Notes: generated from the letters alone by a model not told the origin. A stretch of 12,712 nt of DNA from Bacteroidota bacterium (GCA_030593185.1 JAUVHQ010000034.1:1-12712), one strand, 5' to 3'; numbered from the stretch's first letter, positions 1 through 7,800 are shown. A program made the numbers and translations.

Positions 1-40
1 TGGTATTTGCTCATAAATAAATTTATTTTCAAAGGTATTC

Positions 41-79
41 GCGAGCTCACTGCCTATCGGCAGTTCGGTTGTTACTCGC
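41..79. repeat. Nested inverted repeat (hairpin-like)
   Basis: An inner perfect stem ACTGCC (49-54) / GGCAGT (59-64) closes a TATC loop. An outer 5-bp pair, GCGAG (41-45) with CTCGC (75-79), flanks it. There is no T-run after it, so it is a poor intrinsic terminator on either strand. It may be a remnant of a palindromic dispersed element or the 3' structure of an upstream transcript that lies outside the window. Confidence 0.5.
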
Positions 80-113
80 TCCCACAAAAAACCATGGCGC
101 AAACCCGCTCGTG

Positions 114-197
114 AACTTCCATGTGAAAAAATCCGGATACTGTTGCGCAACCGTTATTTAATCATTTTTATTTGTGCATTAATAATACATGGAAGTT
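114..197. repeat. 11-bp perfect inverted repeat flanking a central palindrome
   Basis: AACTTCCATGT (114-124) and its exact reverse complement ACATGGAAGTT (187-197) lie 62 nt apart. Between them sits the perfect palindrome GTTGCGCAAC (142-151). The set lies 79-162 nt upstream of the hutU start codon. It could be paired operator sites for a hut regulator, or the ends of a small degenerate mobile repeat. The sequence alone does not decide. Confidence 0.5.
143..174 (+). promoter_or_regulatory. Weak candidate promoter for hutU
   Basis: A TTG at 143-145 is followed after 21 nt by TTTATTTG (167-174). This matches the Bacteroidota -7 consensus TAnnTTTG except at its second base. The spacing is at the upper end of the usual 19-21 nt. 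The TTG lies inside the GTTGCGCAAC palindrome, so a repressor bound there would occlude it. The predicted start near 181 would give a leader of about 95 nt. The match is weak and the region is AT-rich, so chance is a real possibility. Confidence 0.25.
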
Positions 198-275
198 TCA
201 TGATTATTTTTCTCATATCTTTTTTAAAATTGTAATTTTACCGTGATGAACCGAAAACAAAAATAGCAATTTCAT

Positions 276-2333
276 ATGAACAATAGAGAATTCAAAAAAC
301 AAGTATTACAAGGGATCCCGGATAAACTTCCTGATCTTAAACCATATGATCACAAAGTTAATCATGCTCCAAAGCGGAGGGATATTTTAACCATTGAGGA
401 AAAAAAGCTGGCTCTTCATAATGCCTTACGGTATTTTCCGGAGAAACATCATGAAATTCTTGCACCGGAGTTTGCAGAAGAACTTAATACCTACGGAAGG
501 ATTTATATGTACCGTTTCTTGCCCGATTACCGGATTTCAGCACGTAACATCAATGAATTCCCACATAATTCGGTGCATGCGGCTGCTATTATGCTAATGC
601 TTAGTAATAATCTTGATCATGTTGTTGCCCAGCATCCGCATGAACTGATAACATACGGTGGTAATGGAGCTGTTTTTCAAAACTGGGCTCAGTATTTATT
701 AACAATGGAATATCTGGCTAAAATGACCGATGAGCAAACGCTCGTACTTTATTCCGGTCATCCATTGGGATTATTTCCTTCGCACAGAGAAGCGCCCAGG
801 GTTGTGGTAACAAACGGTATGGTTGTCCCGAACTATTCCAGCCCCGAGCAGTATGAAAAATTCAATGCTCTTGGTGTATCCCAATATGGTCAGATGACAG
901 CCGGTTCGTTTATGTATATTGGACCCCAGGGAATTGTTCATGGAACTACAATTACAGTGCTTAATGCCGGGCGCAAGATCGGAGATAGCGGAGATAGTGA
1001 TCTGAAAGGGAAAGTATTTGTTACATCCGGACTTGGCGGAATGTCGGGGGCTCAGCCAAAGGCTACTGTAATTGCCGGAGCAATTTGTGTTGTGGCAGAA
1101 GTGAATGAAAAAGCAATTGAAAAAAGAAAATCGCAGGGTTGGGTAGATGAGGTATTTGACGATCTTGATAAGTTGATTGTGAGACTGAAGAAAGCAAAGG
1201 AATTGAAAGAACCGGTCTCGCTGGCTTATCATGGGAATATTGTTGATCTTTGGGAGAAGTTTGTTAAAGAGGGTATCAGGGTTGAACTTGGATCGGATCA
1301 GACATCATTACATAATCCGTGGGCGGGAGGCTATTACCCGGTTGGCCTTACCTTTGAGGAGTCGAACGGGATGATGACAAACAACCCCGAGCAATTCAAA
1401 GAAAAAGTTCGGGAATCACTGCGCCGGCAGGTAGATGCTATAAATATTTTATCTGAGCAGGGTATGTATTTCTGGGATTACGGGAATGCATTCCTGCTTG
1501 AATCGGGCAGGGCAGGTGCTGAAATTTTTAAGCAAAACGGCTCGTATAGATATAATTCATATGTTCAGGATATTATGGGTCCCCTGTTCTTTGATTACGG
1601 ATTTGGACCTTTTCGATGGGTTTGTACATCCTCCGATCCTAAAGAGCTAGAACTGACAGATATTATTGCACGGCAGGTGCTTGAGAAATTAGCATCTGTT
1701 GCACCTGACGAGATAAAGCAGCAGATGATGGATAATATTCACTGGATAAAGGAAGCAGGTCGAAATAACCTGGTAATTGGGTCGCAGGCACGGATCCTTT
1801 ATGCAGACTGTGAGGGCAGGACCAATATTGCATTGAAGTTTAACCAGGCGATACGTGATGGTAAAGTGTCAGCTCCAATTGTGCTTGGTCGCGATCATCA
1901 TGATGTTTCCGGTACGGATTCTCCTTATCGTGAAACTTCCAATATTTATGACGGTTCATGTTTTACTGCAGACATGGCTGTTCAAAATGTTATTGGTGAT
2001 GCTTTTCGTGGTGCTACATGGGTTTCCCTCCATAACGGAGGTGGTGTTGGTTGGGGTGAAGTTATAAATGGCGGTTTTGGATTAGTGCTTGATGGATCTG
2101 ACCAGGCTGATACCCGGTTGAAGAGAATGCTTCACTGGGATGTTAATAATGGAATTGCCCGTCGAAGCTGGGCAAGGAATAATGAAGCAATATTTGCAGC
2201 CAGGCGGGAGATGGAAAAGAGACCGGATATGAAGGTGACAATTCCCATCATTGCTAATGAAACACTGATAAATAAGGTAGTAGAGGAAAGGGAAGATGGA
2301 AGAGTGAAGAAGTCGAAGAGTCGAAAGGTCTAA
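276..2333 (+). CDS. hutU: Urocanate hydratase (urocanase), long form
   Basis: Urocanase converts urocanate to 4-imidazolone-5-propionate, the second step of histidine degradation, in the cytoplasm with tightly bound NAD+. Family signatures are clear: TYGGNGAVFQNWAQY at residues 126-140, QYGQMTAGSFMYIGPQGIVHG at about 203-223, the glycine-rich SGLGGMSGAQPKA at 251-263, and RDHHDVSGTDSPYRET at 539-554. At 685 residues it is longer than the roughly 560-residue proteobacterial enzyme and resembles the long form of Bacteroidota and animals. No hutH, hutI or hutG is adjacent, so the rest of the pathway must lie elsewhere or left of the window. The ATG at 276 is followed directly by family-like sequence. 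The last 13 or so residues are basic (EDGRVKKSKSRKV), are encoded by a purine-rich repeat, and are unlikely to be part of the catalytic fold. Confidence 0.97.
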   Translation: MNNREFKKQVLQGIPDKLPDLKPYDHKVNHAPKRRDILTIEEKKLALHNALRYFPEKHHEILAPEFAEELNTYGRIYMYRFLPDYRISARNINEFPHNSVHAAAIMLMLSNNLDHVVAQHPHELITYGGNGAVFQNWAQYLLTMEYLAKMTDEQTLVLYSGHPLGLFPSHREAPRVVVTNGMVVPNYSSPEQYEKFNALGVSQYGQMTAGSFMYIGPQGIVHGTTITVLNAGRKIGDSGDSDLKGKVFVTSGLGGMSGAQPKATVIAGAICVVAEVNEKAIEKRKSQGWVDEVFDDLDKLIVRLKKAKELKEPVSLAYHGNIVDLWEKFVKEGIRVELGSDQTSLHNPWAGGYYPVGLTFEESNGMMTNNPEQFKEKVRESLRRQVDAINILSEQGMYFWDYGNAFLLESGRAGAEIFKQNGSYRYNSYVQDIMGPLFFDYGFGPFRWVCTSSDPKELELTDIIARQVLEKLASVAPDEIKQQMMDNIHWIKEAGRNNLVIGSQARILYADCEGRTNIALKFNQAIRDGKVSAPIVLGRDHHDVSGTDSPYRETSNIYDGSCFTADMAVQNVIGDAFRGATWVSLHNGGGVGWGEVINGGFGLVLDGSDQADTRLKRMLHWDVNNGIARRSWARNNEAIFAARREMEKRPDMKVTIPIIANETLINKVVEEREDGRVKKSKSRKV

Positions 2334-2357
2334 GGGTCGAAGAGTGAAGAAGTCGAA
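2285..2357. repeat. Purine-rich direct repeat crossing the hutU stop codon
   Basis: GAAGAGTGAAGAAGTCGAA occurs perfectly twice, at 2299-2317 and 2339-2357, a 40-nt period, with a further GAGTCGAAAGGTC / AAGGGTCGAAGAG similarity between the copies. The first copy is translated as the tail of HutU; the stop codon (2331-2333) lies between the copies. The start of the tract (2290-2306) matches 2992-3008, on the far side of the lipoprotein gene, at 16 of 17 positions. Confidence 0.8.
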
Positions 2358-2384
2358 CAACGGTTTAAAGTATAAAAATGGATT

Positions 2385-2414
2385 TTGCGAGGAGCGAAGC
2401 GACGAAGCAATCTC
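2385..2414. repeat. Short GC-rich repeat-like element (GCGAGGAGCGAAGCGACGAA core)
   Basis: A compact GC-rich island stands in AT-rich spacer. Its core starts GCGAGGAGCGAAGC and contains CGAAGC twice, separated by GA, ending in GCAATCTC. From memory, near-identical segments (often read on the other strand as GCTTCGTCGC...CTCCTCGC) recur many times in various bacterial genomes as dispersed intergenic repeats. Only one copy lies in this window, so its repeat status is inferred from recall and not shown here. Confidence 0.5.
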
Positions 2415-2451
2415 CCAAAAGTAACCAGAATGCCAAATAACCAGACTGTCC

Positions 2452-2500
2452 TTAACTTATAACATTTAACTTATAATATTTAACTTTTAACGTATAACAT
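2452..2500. repeat. AT-rich tandem repeat of about 14 nt before the lipoprotein gene
   Basis: The copies are TTAACTTATAACAT (2452-2465), TTAACTTATAATAT (2466-2479) and a diverged TTAACTTTTAACG (2480-2492), followed by TATAACAT, which repeats the end of the unit. The array ends 1 nt before the ATG at 2502, so it occupies the place where the promoter and translation start region of the lipoprotein gene should be. No TAnnTTTG box is visible in it. Confidence 0.75.
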
Positions 2501-2501
2501 T

Positions 2502-2948
2502 ATGAATAATCTATGGATTAGTGACAAATTAATTAAAAATTTAGCCGGCATTTTGTCAGTAATATTGTTGGTTACGTCATGTGAGTTTGGTGAGGAGATT
2601 AATCCTGATAACAGCGGTGATCCAAGAGACAATATTGTTGATACATGGAGAAGTACTGAACTAAGTGCAATTTATGGAAAGTCCAATTATCTGGTTGATA
2701 TTTCAAAAGAGCCCCTTGATAGCACTAAAGTAGTTTTAAGCAATTTTTATAATCTTGGCGTTGACACTGAAGTAAAAGGTACTTTGGATGGATACAAAAT
2801 AAACATCTATGTTCAGGTAGTAAACGGGAATGAAATATCCGGCGAAGGAACTATAGCTGGTGACTTAAGTGCTATAGATTTTGTGTATGAGGTGGATGAT
2901 GGTAGTGGGGAAAAGGATAATGTTTCAGCTGAATTCAAAAGGATATAA
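2502..2948 (+). CDS. Small predicted lipoprotein of unknown function
   Basis: The product is 148 residues with a lipoprotein signal: a basic N-region, a hydrophobic stretch at about residues 14-25 and the lipobox LVTSC with the acylated Cys at 27. The residues straight after it (EFGEE) are acidic, which in Bacteroidota often marks export to the cell surface. The mature part begins with a flexible Asp/Asn-rich linker, then DPRDNIVDTWRS (about 41-52) and alternating beta-type segments with the pattern YLVDIS, VVLSNFYNLGVDTEV, KINIYVQ, ISGEGT and a final YEVDDGSGEKDNVSAEFKRI-like strand. I recall this as the layout of a common small lipoprotein class in Bacteroidota, perhaps a lipocalin-like barrel, but no function is known to me. 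It stands alone, bracketed by repeats, and converges with ispF. No enzymatic residues are recognisable. Confidence 0.75.
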   Translation: MNNLWISDKLIKNLAGILSVILLVTSCEFGEEINPDNSGDPRDNIVDTWRSTELSAIYGKSNYLVDISKEPLDSTKVVLSNFYNLGVDTEVKGTLDGYKINIYVQVVNGNEISGEGTIAGDLSAIDFVYEVDDGSGEKDNVSAEFKRI

Positions 2949-3027
2949 AGGGAGTAAAGGGAATGATGGAAAGATGGAATATTGGAAGAATGGGAAGAGG
3001 GAAGAGTGGAATTATGGAAGAATGGAA
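2949..3027. repeat. Purine-rich degenerate repeat tract after the lipoprotein gene
   Basis: The tract is nearly all G, A and T on the plus strand and is built of variants of ATGGAAGA/ATGGAATA. TGGAAGAATGG occurs at 2983-2993 and 3015-3025. GGGAAGAGGGAAGAGTG at 2992-3008 differs by one base from 2290-2306 at the end of hutU. It has stop codons in all plus frames or no start with family support, so it is not read as coding. Confidence 0.7.
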
Positions 3028-3028
3028 T

Positions 3029-3073
3029 AGTTGAAAGTTAAAAGTAAGCGTTGAGCTTTACAAACTTTCAACT
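3029..3073. terminator. Inverted repeat between convergent lipoprotein and ispF genes
   Basis: AGTTGAAAGTT (3029-3039) is the perfect reverse complement of AACTTTCAACT (3063-3073), with a 23-nt loop. It lies exactly between the two converging genes, where a bidirectional terminator would be useful. The stem is AT-rich and the loop long, and no clean U-run follows, so termination is only a possibility. The second arm is also half of the tandem repeat at 3060-3091. Confidence 0.35.
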
Positions 3074-3091
3074 TTACAAACTTTCAACTTT
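3060..3091. repeat. Perfect 16-nt tandem duplication at the ispF 3' end
   Basis: ACAAACTTTCAACTTT occurs twice back to back (3060-3075 and 3076-3091). The ispF stop codon (TAA, reverse complement of 3074-3076) falls at the junction, so the inner copy encodes part of the IspF C-terminal residues KVESL and the outer copy is untranslated. Confidence 0.85.
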
Positions 3092-3580
3092 TAACTCTTT
3101 GGCGGGTTTATGAATTAAAGCGATAGCATAAGCGGCAATTCCATCTGTTTTACCGATAAAACCCATTTTTTCTGATGTAGTTGCTTTTATTGAGATATTT
3201 CCAACATTTTGTTTCATAACTCCGGCAAGAATTTTCTTCATATCAGGTATTGAATCCTTTATTTTTGGTTCTTCCAGGCAGATTGTTGAATCAATATTTA
3301 TTATTTTATAATCTTGGTCGTTAAGTAGTTTTATGGTTTTTTGTAGAAGGATCTTGCTGTCTATCCCTTTATATTTCTCTGAATTATCAGGAAAATGATG
3401 CCCTATATCATGCAGGTTTGCAGCACCAAGCAAGGCATCACATATTGAATGTATCAATACATCTCCATCCGAATGTCCCACGGTTCCTTTTTTGTATGGT
3501 ATCACTAATCCCCCAAGACAAAGGTTGTGTCCTTTTGCCAATTGATGAACATCGTAACCGAATCCAATTCGAAGATTCAT
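3074..3580 (-). CDS. ispF: 2-C-methyl-D-erythritol 2,4-cyclodiphosphate synthase
   Basis: IspF cyclises 4-diphosphocytidyl-methylerythritol 2-phosphate to methylerythritol 2,4-cyclodiphosphate, releasing CMP, in the non-mevalonate isoprenoid pathway in the cytosol. The metal ligands sit in GYDVH (Asp10, His12) and at His44 in VLIHSICDALLGA, as in the E. coli enzyme (Asp8, His10, His42). The HSDGD loop (36-40), DIGHHFPDN (58-66) and the substrate-binding ATTSEKMGFIG (133-143) are all intact. The length of 168 is typical (about 155-160) plus a short tail. The start overlaps the porV stop by one base (TAATG), so it is likely translated by re-initiation as the last gene of porU-porV-ispF. The tail ELKVESL is encoded partly by a tandem repeat and is probably dispensable. 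Confidence 0.97.
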   Translation of the reverse strand: MNLRIGFGYDVHQLAKGHNLCLGGLVIPYKKGTVGHSDGDVLIHSICDALLGAANLHDIGHHFPDNSEKYKGIDSKILLQKTIKLLNDQDYKIINIDSTICLEEPKIKDSIPDMKKILAGVMKQNVGNISIKATTSEKMGFIGKTDGIAAYAIALIHKPAKELKVESL

Positions 3581-4797
3581 TATTCAGTTTTATTATTAAG
3601 TTTTCTGAAGGTGTCGAATTCGAAGGATAATGAGAACCTGAGGGTTCTTGCCAAAGGATGATTTTGTGCTGTGGGGACGAGGTAAGCAAAATCAAGAGAG
3701 AAAACATTTAACCTTAGTCCAAGTCCTGCTGTAAAAAATTGCCTGTTCCCTTTGGTTTCATGTTCGTTGAAGTATCCTGCTCTAACAGCGAATTGTCCGG
3801 AATACCAGTATTCTAAACCTAAAGAGTAGGTTATTTCATGCATTTCTTCTTTAAATCCTCCGGGAGCATCATAAAACGACTGGATCATTCCTGCAGGTAC
3901 AGATACATCAGGATCCATTCCGTAAATAATTTTAACCCCGGCAGAATCATAAACAGGAGGTGTAGGAACAAGCAGTTTATTGATATCTGCAGCTATAGTA
4001 ATTGAATTATATTTATCAAGTTCAAACTCCAGTGAACCTCCGAATCTCATATTTATTGGTATGAAATCCGGATTCTGATCATCGGTATAGCTCATTTTTG
4101 TGCCTATATTTGAAATACTTAAACCCAGTCGGAGCATGGTTTCCTTGTCAAGTAGCGAAAGTTCTTTCTGGTAATAAGTTCCAAGGTCGGCAGCAATTGA
4201 TGTGCCGGGTTTAGTTTCAGTTCCCCCTACATGTGTTCCTCCTGTAAGGTTTGAATAGATATACCTGAAAGAGAGTGCTCCTGAAATATTATCTGAAAAC
4301 TTTCTTGAGTATGATAAATCAACTGCGAACTCATTTGGATTGAAATTTCGCAAAGTATTCCCGAAAATATCTGTAAAAGTGATATTCCCCAGAGAGAAAT
4401 AGAGCAATGATCCGCTAATTACCTGTTTATCATCAATCCTTTTATAAGCTGTAAGTGATGCAAGGTTGATATCCGGCACAAGGTTCCTGAGCCAGGGAGA
4501 ATATGAAAGTCCCAGCCCGCCATCACCGTCAATAAAAGCGTATTTTGCAGGGTTCCAGTGAAGAGAATTAATATCAGGTGAAGTAGCTACTCCAACGTCT
4601 CCCATAGCTCCTGCTCTGGAATCGGGAGCAATTGTGAGGAATGGTACAACAGATTGAATCGTGTTAATCTCACCGGTCACTTCACCGGTGGTTATCTGAG
4701 CATTTACTCCAAAAATGATGAAAAAAAATGTAAGAATACTAAAATAATATCTTTTCACTATACTTTTTTTTTGTGATGACAAATATATTAATTCCAT
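3580..4797 (-). CDS. porV: Type IX secretion system outer membrane protein PorV
   Basis: PorV (LptO) is an outer-membrane beta-barrel of the FadL fold. It collects T9SS cargo from the Sov/SprA translocon and delivers it to the sortase PorU. The family signature TIAPDSRAGAMGDVG followed by DINSLHWNPAKYAF spans residues 55-88, after a signal peptide ending near VNAQ (31-34). The rest alternates amphipathic beta strands and ends in an aromatic strand (RTLRFSLSFEFDTF). Its position 20 nt after porU matches the usual porU-porV pairing. The listed ATG gives a 13-residue extension before the natural signal peptide; a GTG at 4758 (residue 14, then KRYYFSIL) would give a more typical N-terminus. The translated length of 405 fits the family either way. 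The stop overlaps the ispF start. Confidence 0.94.
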   Translation of the reverse strand: MELIYLSSQKKSIVKRYYFSILTFFFIIFGVNAQITTGEVTGEINTIQSVVPFLTIAPDSRAGAMGDVGVATSPDINSLHWNPAKYAFIDGDGGLGLSYSPWLRNLVPDINLASLTAYKRIDDKQVISGSLLYFSLGNITFTDIFGNTLRNFNPNEFAVDLSYSRKFSDNISGALSFRYIYSNLTGGTHVGGTETKPGTSIAADLGTYYQKELSLLDKETMLRLGLSISNIGTKMSYTDDQNPDFIPINMRFGGSLEFELDKYNSITIAADINKLLVPTPPVYDSAGVKIIYGMDPDVSVPAGMIQSFYDAPGGFKEEMHEITYSLGLEYWYSGQFAVRAGYFNEHETKGNRQFFTAGLGLRLNVFSLDFAYLVPTAQNHPLARTLRFSLSFEFDTFRKLNNKTE

Positions 4798-4817
4798 TGT
4801 GAATTTGATAATCTGAT

Positions 4818-7800
4818 TCAGAACATAATCATTTTTCCTGATACTTCCTGGTTTGTTCCATCAGAAGAACGAACGATTATGCGATATATGTATGTTCCTG
4901 CGGATAATTTTTTTCCATTTTCGTTTCTTCCATCCCAGACAATAGGTTCGGTCCGGTACCCCCCAGGTGTTATTTGCCTTACAAATGACCTGACCAGATG
5001 CCCTGACAGGGAAAATATCTGAAGTCTGAATTCCATATTGACACCAGCCTTGTTGTGCTCAAAAGAGAAAGTAGTATGGTCTGAAAATGGATTTGGATAA
5101 TTCCTGACTTGCCCAAAAAGGAGTTTCTCCTTATCTAAAACCCTGAACATAATACTGGCTTCTGATGAGTTGTTGCTGATATCCCAAACTTTTAGCGTAA
5201 GAGTATGATCTCCTTTGTCAAGATCATGTAAAGGATATTGAATGGTTCCGCTCATATAACTGTCCAGATCAGCTTCATAATAATCGTTCAGAATCATCAT
5301 TGTGGATTGATCATTATCAATATAAGCTGTAATATCATGACCTATACCGTTACCAACTGTATTTACACCTTTCTGGTCATGAATATATGCTAGTAATACA
5401 GGACTTTCATCTGTTATTCCACCGTTTCTGAAAGATGAATCATTCATATAAAGATTAATAACAGGTCCGGTATTATCATTAATAAATTCACCGGCAAAAC
5501 CACTTACAGGTATTTGTGTAACATTTCCGCTTGCATCACTGAGATCACTTTGAGCATAATAAAATATTTTACCGAATCCTGTACCATATGAAATATCTTT
5601 TGGCACAAAAAAGGAAAATGTGAATTGGCCCTGACTAATTGAAACTTTCCCCTTATAGATAGGGTTTTCTCTTGTTTTATATTCCATCGGGCTATCACCA
5701 TCATTCCCTAAAGTGGTTACAGTTAGGGGTTTGTCGAATACAGAAGGATAAATAATCCCGTTAAAACTTTCAATTGATTGTCCGGAAATATCTTCAAGAT
5801 AACCGGAAATTGTAACTTTCCCAAGGGCTTTTAATGTATCTATACCTGTATTAATGTCTAACCCGTTAATTGAGTCTGTTACAACAAATTGTTTTGGATA
5901 GCCGAGTGTAAGAGCAGGATCTCCTAACAAAGTAAAGTTTCGTTTATTTATTCCTGAACCTGATATATTTTTTGTAAGCCGTAATGCATCGCCTAAACGC
6001 AACGGTTTTTGATCATCATCTTTCTCGAAGGCGAATTTATAGAAGTTGCGGTTCAGAATAAAATTCGGACTTGAGTAAACAAGACGTGTAGTTGAGAGAA
6101 GTCCAATACCGCCACCATCAGGATTCAGTAAAACCAGTTCACCTGCAGACATCTTTTTAGTAATTTCTCCGTTAGCTTCTTTTTCAATATCATCAAACCT
6201 GCTGAATTCGCATGTAGCAGTAATGAATAAAGGAAGTTTATTGATATTTTTCCAGGATAAAATATCAGATGTCTCAAGTATCCTTTCATGAGCCAGTCCG
6301 CGTTCATTTCCATGGCCAATATAGTTTACAATAAGTGATCCTGACATTACCTGGTTATTTATTGCCGCATTCACCTCAGGGTATAATTCTCCCCGAGGAG
6401 TTGTGGATTGCGGAAAAGCATCCAGAAATATTTTCCTGATCTGGAATGAAGGATATGCAGTATCAATAGTATTTGCCAGAATGTTTGCATCTTTCATGTG
6501 AAGATTATTGTCTTCATCATCCCCGATAAAACAAATATTATTCCTCCATGGGCCAAAGGTTTCACTACTTATGTGGTTTTTTATTTTATCTATCATTGTT
6601 TCAGCTTCTTCGGTTGTGGTTACCGGTAACCGGCCAATACCGATATCAACAAGCCCGTTTGAACCTCCTTCGTCATCATCCAGCAAACCAAAAAAATCAT
6701 CGGTTACAAATGATAGTGTAGGTGTAAGCGAATTTTCTGACTGGTAAGTTAAAATATATGCTGTATTTTCCTCATGGTCAGATAAGTTATCATATGAACC
6801 ATCACCAAATAACAACAGGTATTTTGGAATATCTTTCTCTATTGCAGCTCTGTCATACAGCATTTTCATGAAATTACGGATAGCAGAAACATCAGGCGAC
6901 CCACTGGAAAATTCATTATAAACTTGCTCCGGAGTAACAACTGAAACAGTAATATCATCATGATCACGATGAATCTGTGCAAGCTCTTCTGCCTGGTTAG
7001 TAAAATTATTATGAGTTACAATAACCATATCAGCTTGTGTAATACCATGAAGATTCTGATTGTTAACACTTTGTAGGGGAATCTCCGGGGTATAAAACAC
7101 TTCATCGTTAAATGCAATAAATTCTTTTAACGAATCAGTAATAATGGCAAACTCCATTTCATCTCCTGTCGTGTTATAGGGTATTTGTTTAATATTGTAT
7201 ATGTCAGATATGTCCCATATTCTGGTATTGGGAGTTCCATTTTTTAACTTCATTAATGTAATGTTACCCGGACCAACGGAACTAACATCTCTGAAATGCA
7301 TTTGTGCTTCTGACATTTTGAGTTCCCTGCGAACGTTTATCTCGATAAAATCCAGCCATGTTTTTGCTTCTGAATATCCATTGTCATCATACGACAGGTT
7401 TAGTATAAGATTATCAGAAGAACCCGTAAAAGAGGAGATTAAAGTATTTGCTTTTGCATAATCAGAGGTATAGCTCCAGATATTTACCGGTCCTATATCA
7501 ATAGTATTTGAAATTCCGGTAGTTGTAAATGTAAAATTGCTTGATACTTGTGATCTGGCTAAAACCCTGATCTTAACCTTGCACGAGGATGATATTATTG
7601 TATTAGGGAAGTGAAAGGGAAAAGCGTGGGTTGATTTATTGTCGATTGGCTCAAACCATTCTTTTCCTGATTTTATAAGGTTCACAATATTTTCTTCATA
7701 AAAAAGATAATCGTCAAATTGTGTGGTTGTTATGTTCGGAGAATCTGTAATTTCCATATCCATGGTGATCCTTCTACCTGTCCCTGCATCTGATGTAACA

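Larger units (their letters stand above)
1..275. other. Intergenic/edge region upstream of hutU with inverted repeats
   Basis: No convincing gene is visible. Frame 1 is open from the window edge to a TGA at 112-114 (37 codons). It has no recognisable motif, so it could be the end of an upstream gene or chance. Three symmetrical elements are present: a hairpin-like structure at 41-79, a perfect 10-bp palindrome GTTGCGCAAC at 142-151, and an 11-bp perfect inverted repeat (114-124 with 187-197). From about position 155 to the hutU start the sequence becomes strongly AT-rich, as expected for a promoter region. No clear TAnnTTTG box is present; the nearest match is TTTATTTG at 167-174. Confidence 0.6.

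Noticed and set aside
1..114. Partial gene in frame 1 from the window edge
   Set aside because: Only 37 codons, no conserved motif, and it overlaps a nested inverted repeat; it cannot be supported without sequence to the left.
771..1232. 153-codon open frame on the minus strand inside hutU
   Set aside because: It is fully antisense to a strongly conserved enzyme, has no recognisable motif and is rich in Ser/His/Asn/Cys as expected from reading a coding strand backwards.
2082..2360. 92-codon minus-strand frame over the hutU end
   Set aside because: Leu/Ser/Phe-rich translation of the purine-rich repeat and hutU antisense; no family support.
3060..3091. Repeats as a CRISPR array
   Set aside because: The copies are directly adjacent with no spacers and the unit is only 16 nt; the other tandem repeats in 2285-2500 also lack unique spacers.
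6508..6747. Plus-strand frame with Ser-rich stretch inside porU
   Set aside because: The poly-Ser run is only the complement of the Asp-rich DDDE segments in porU; no independent support.
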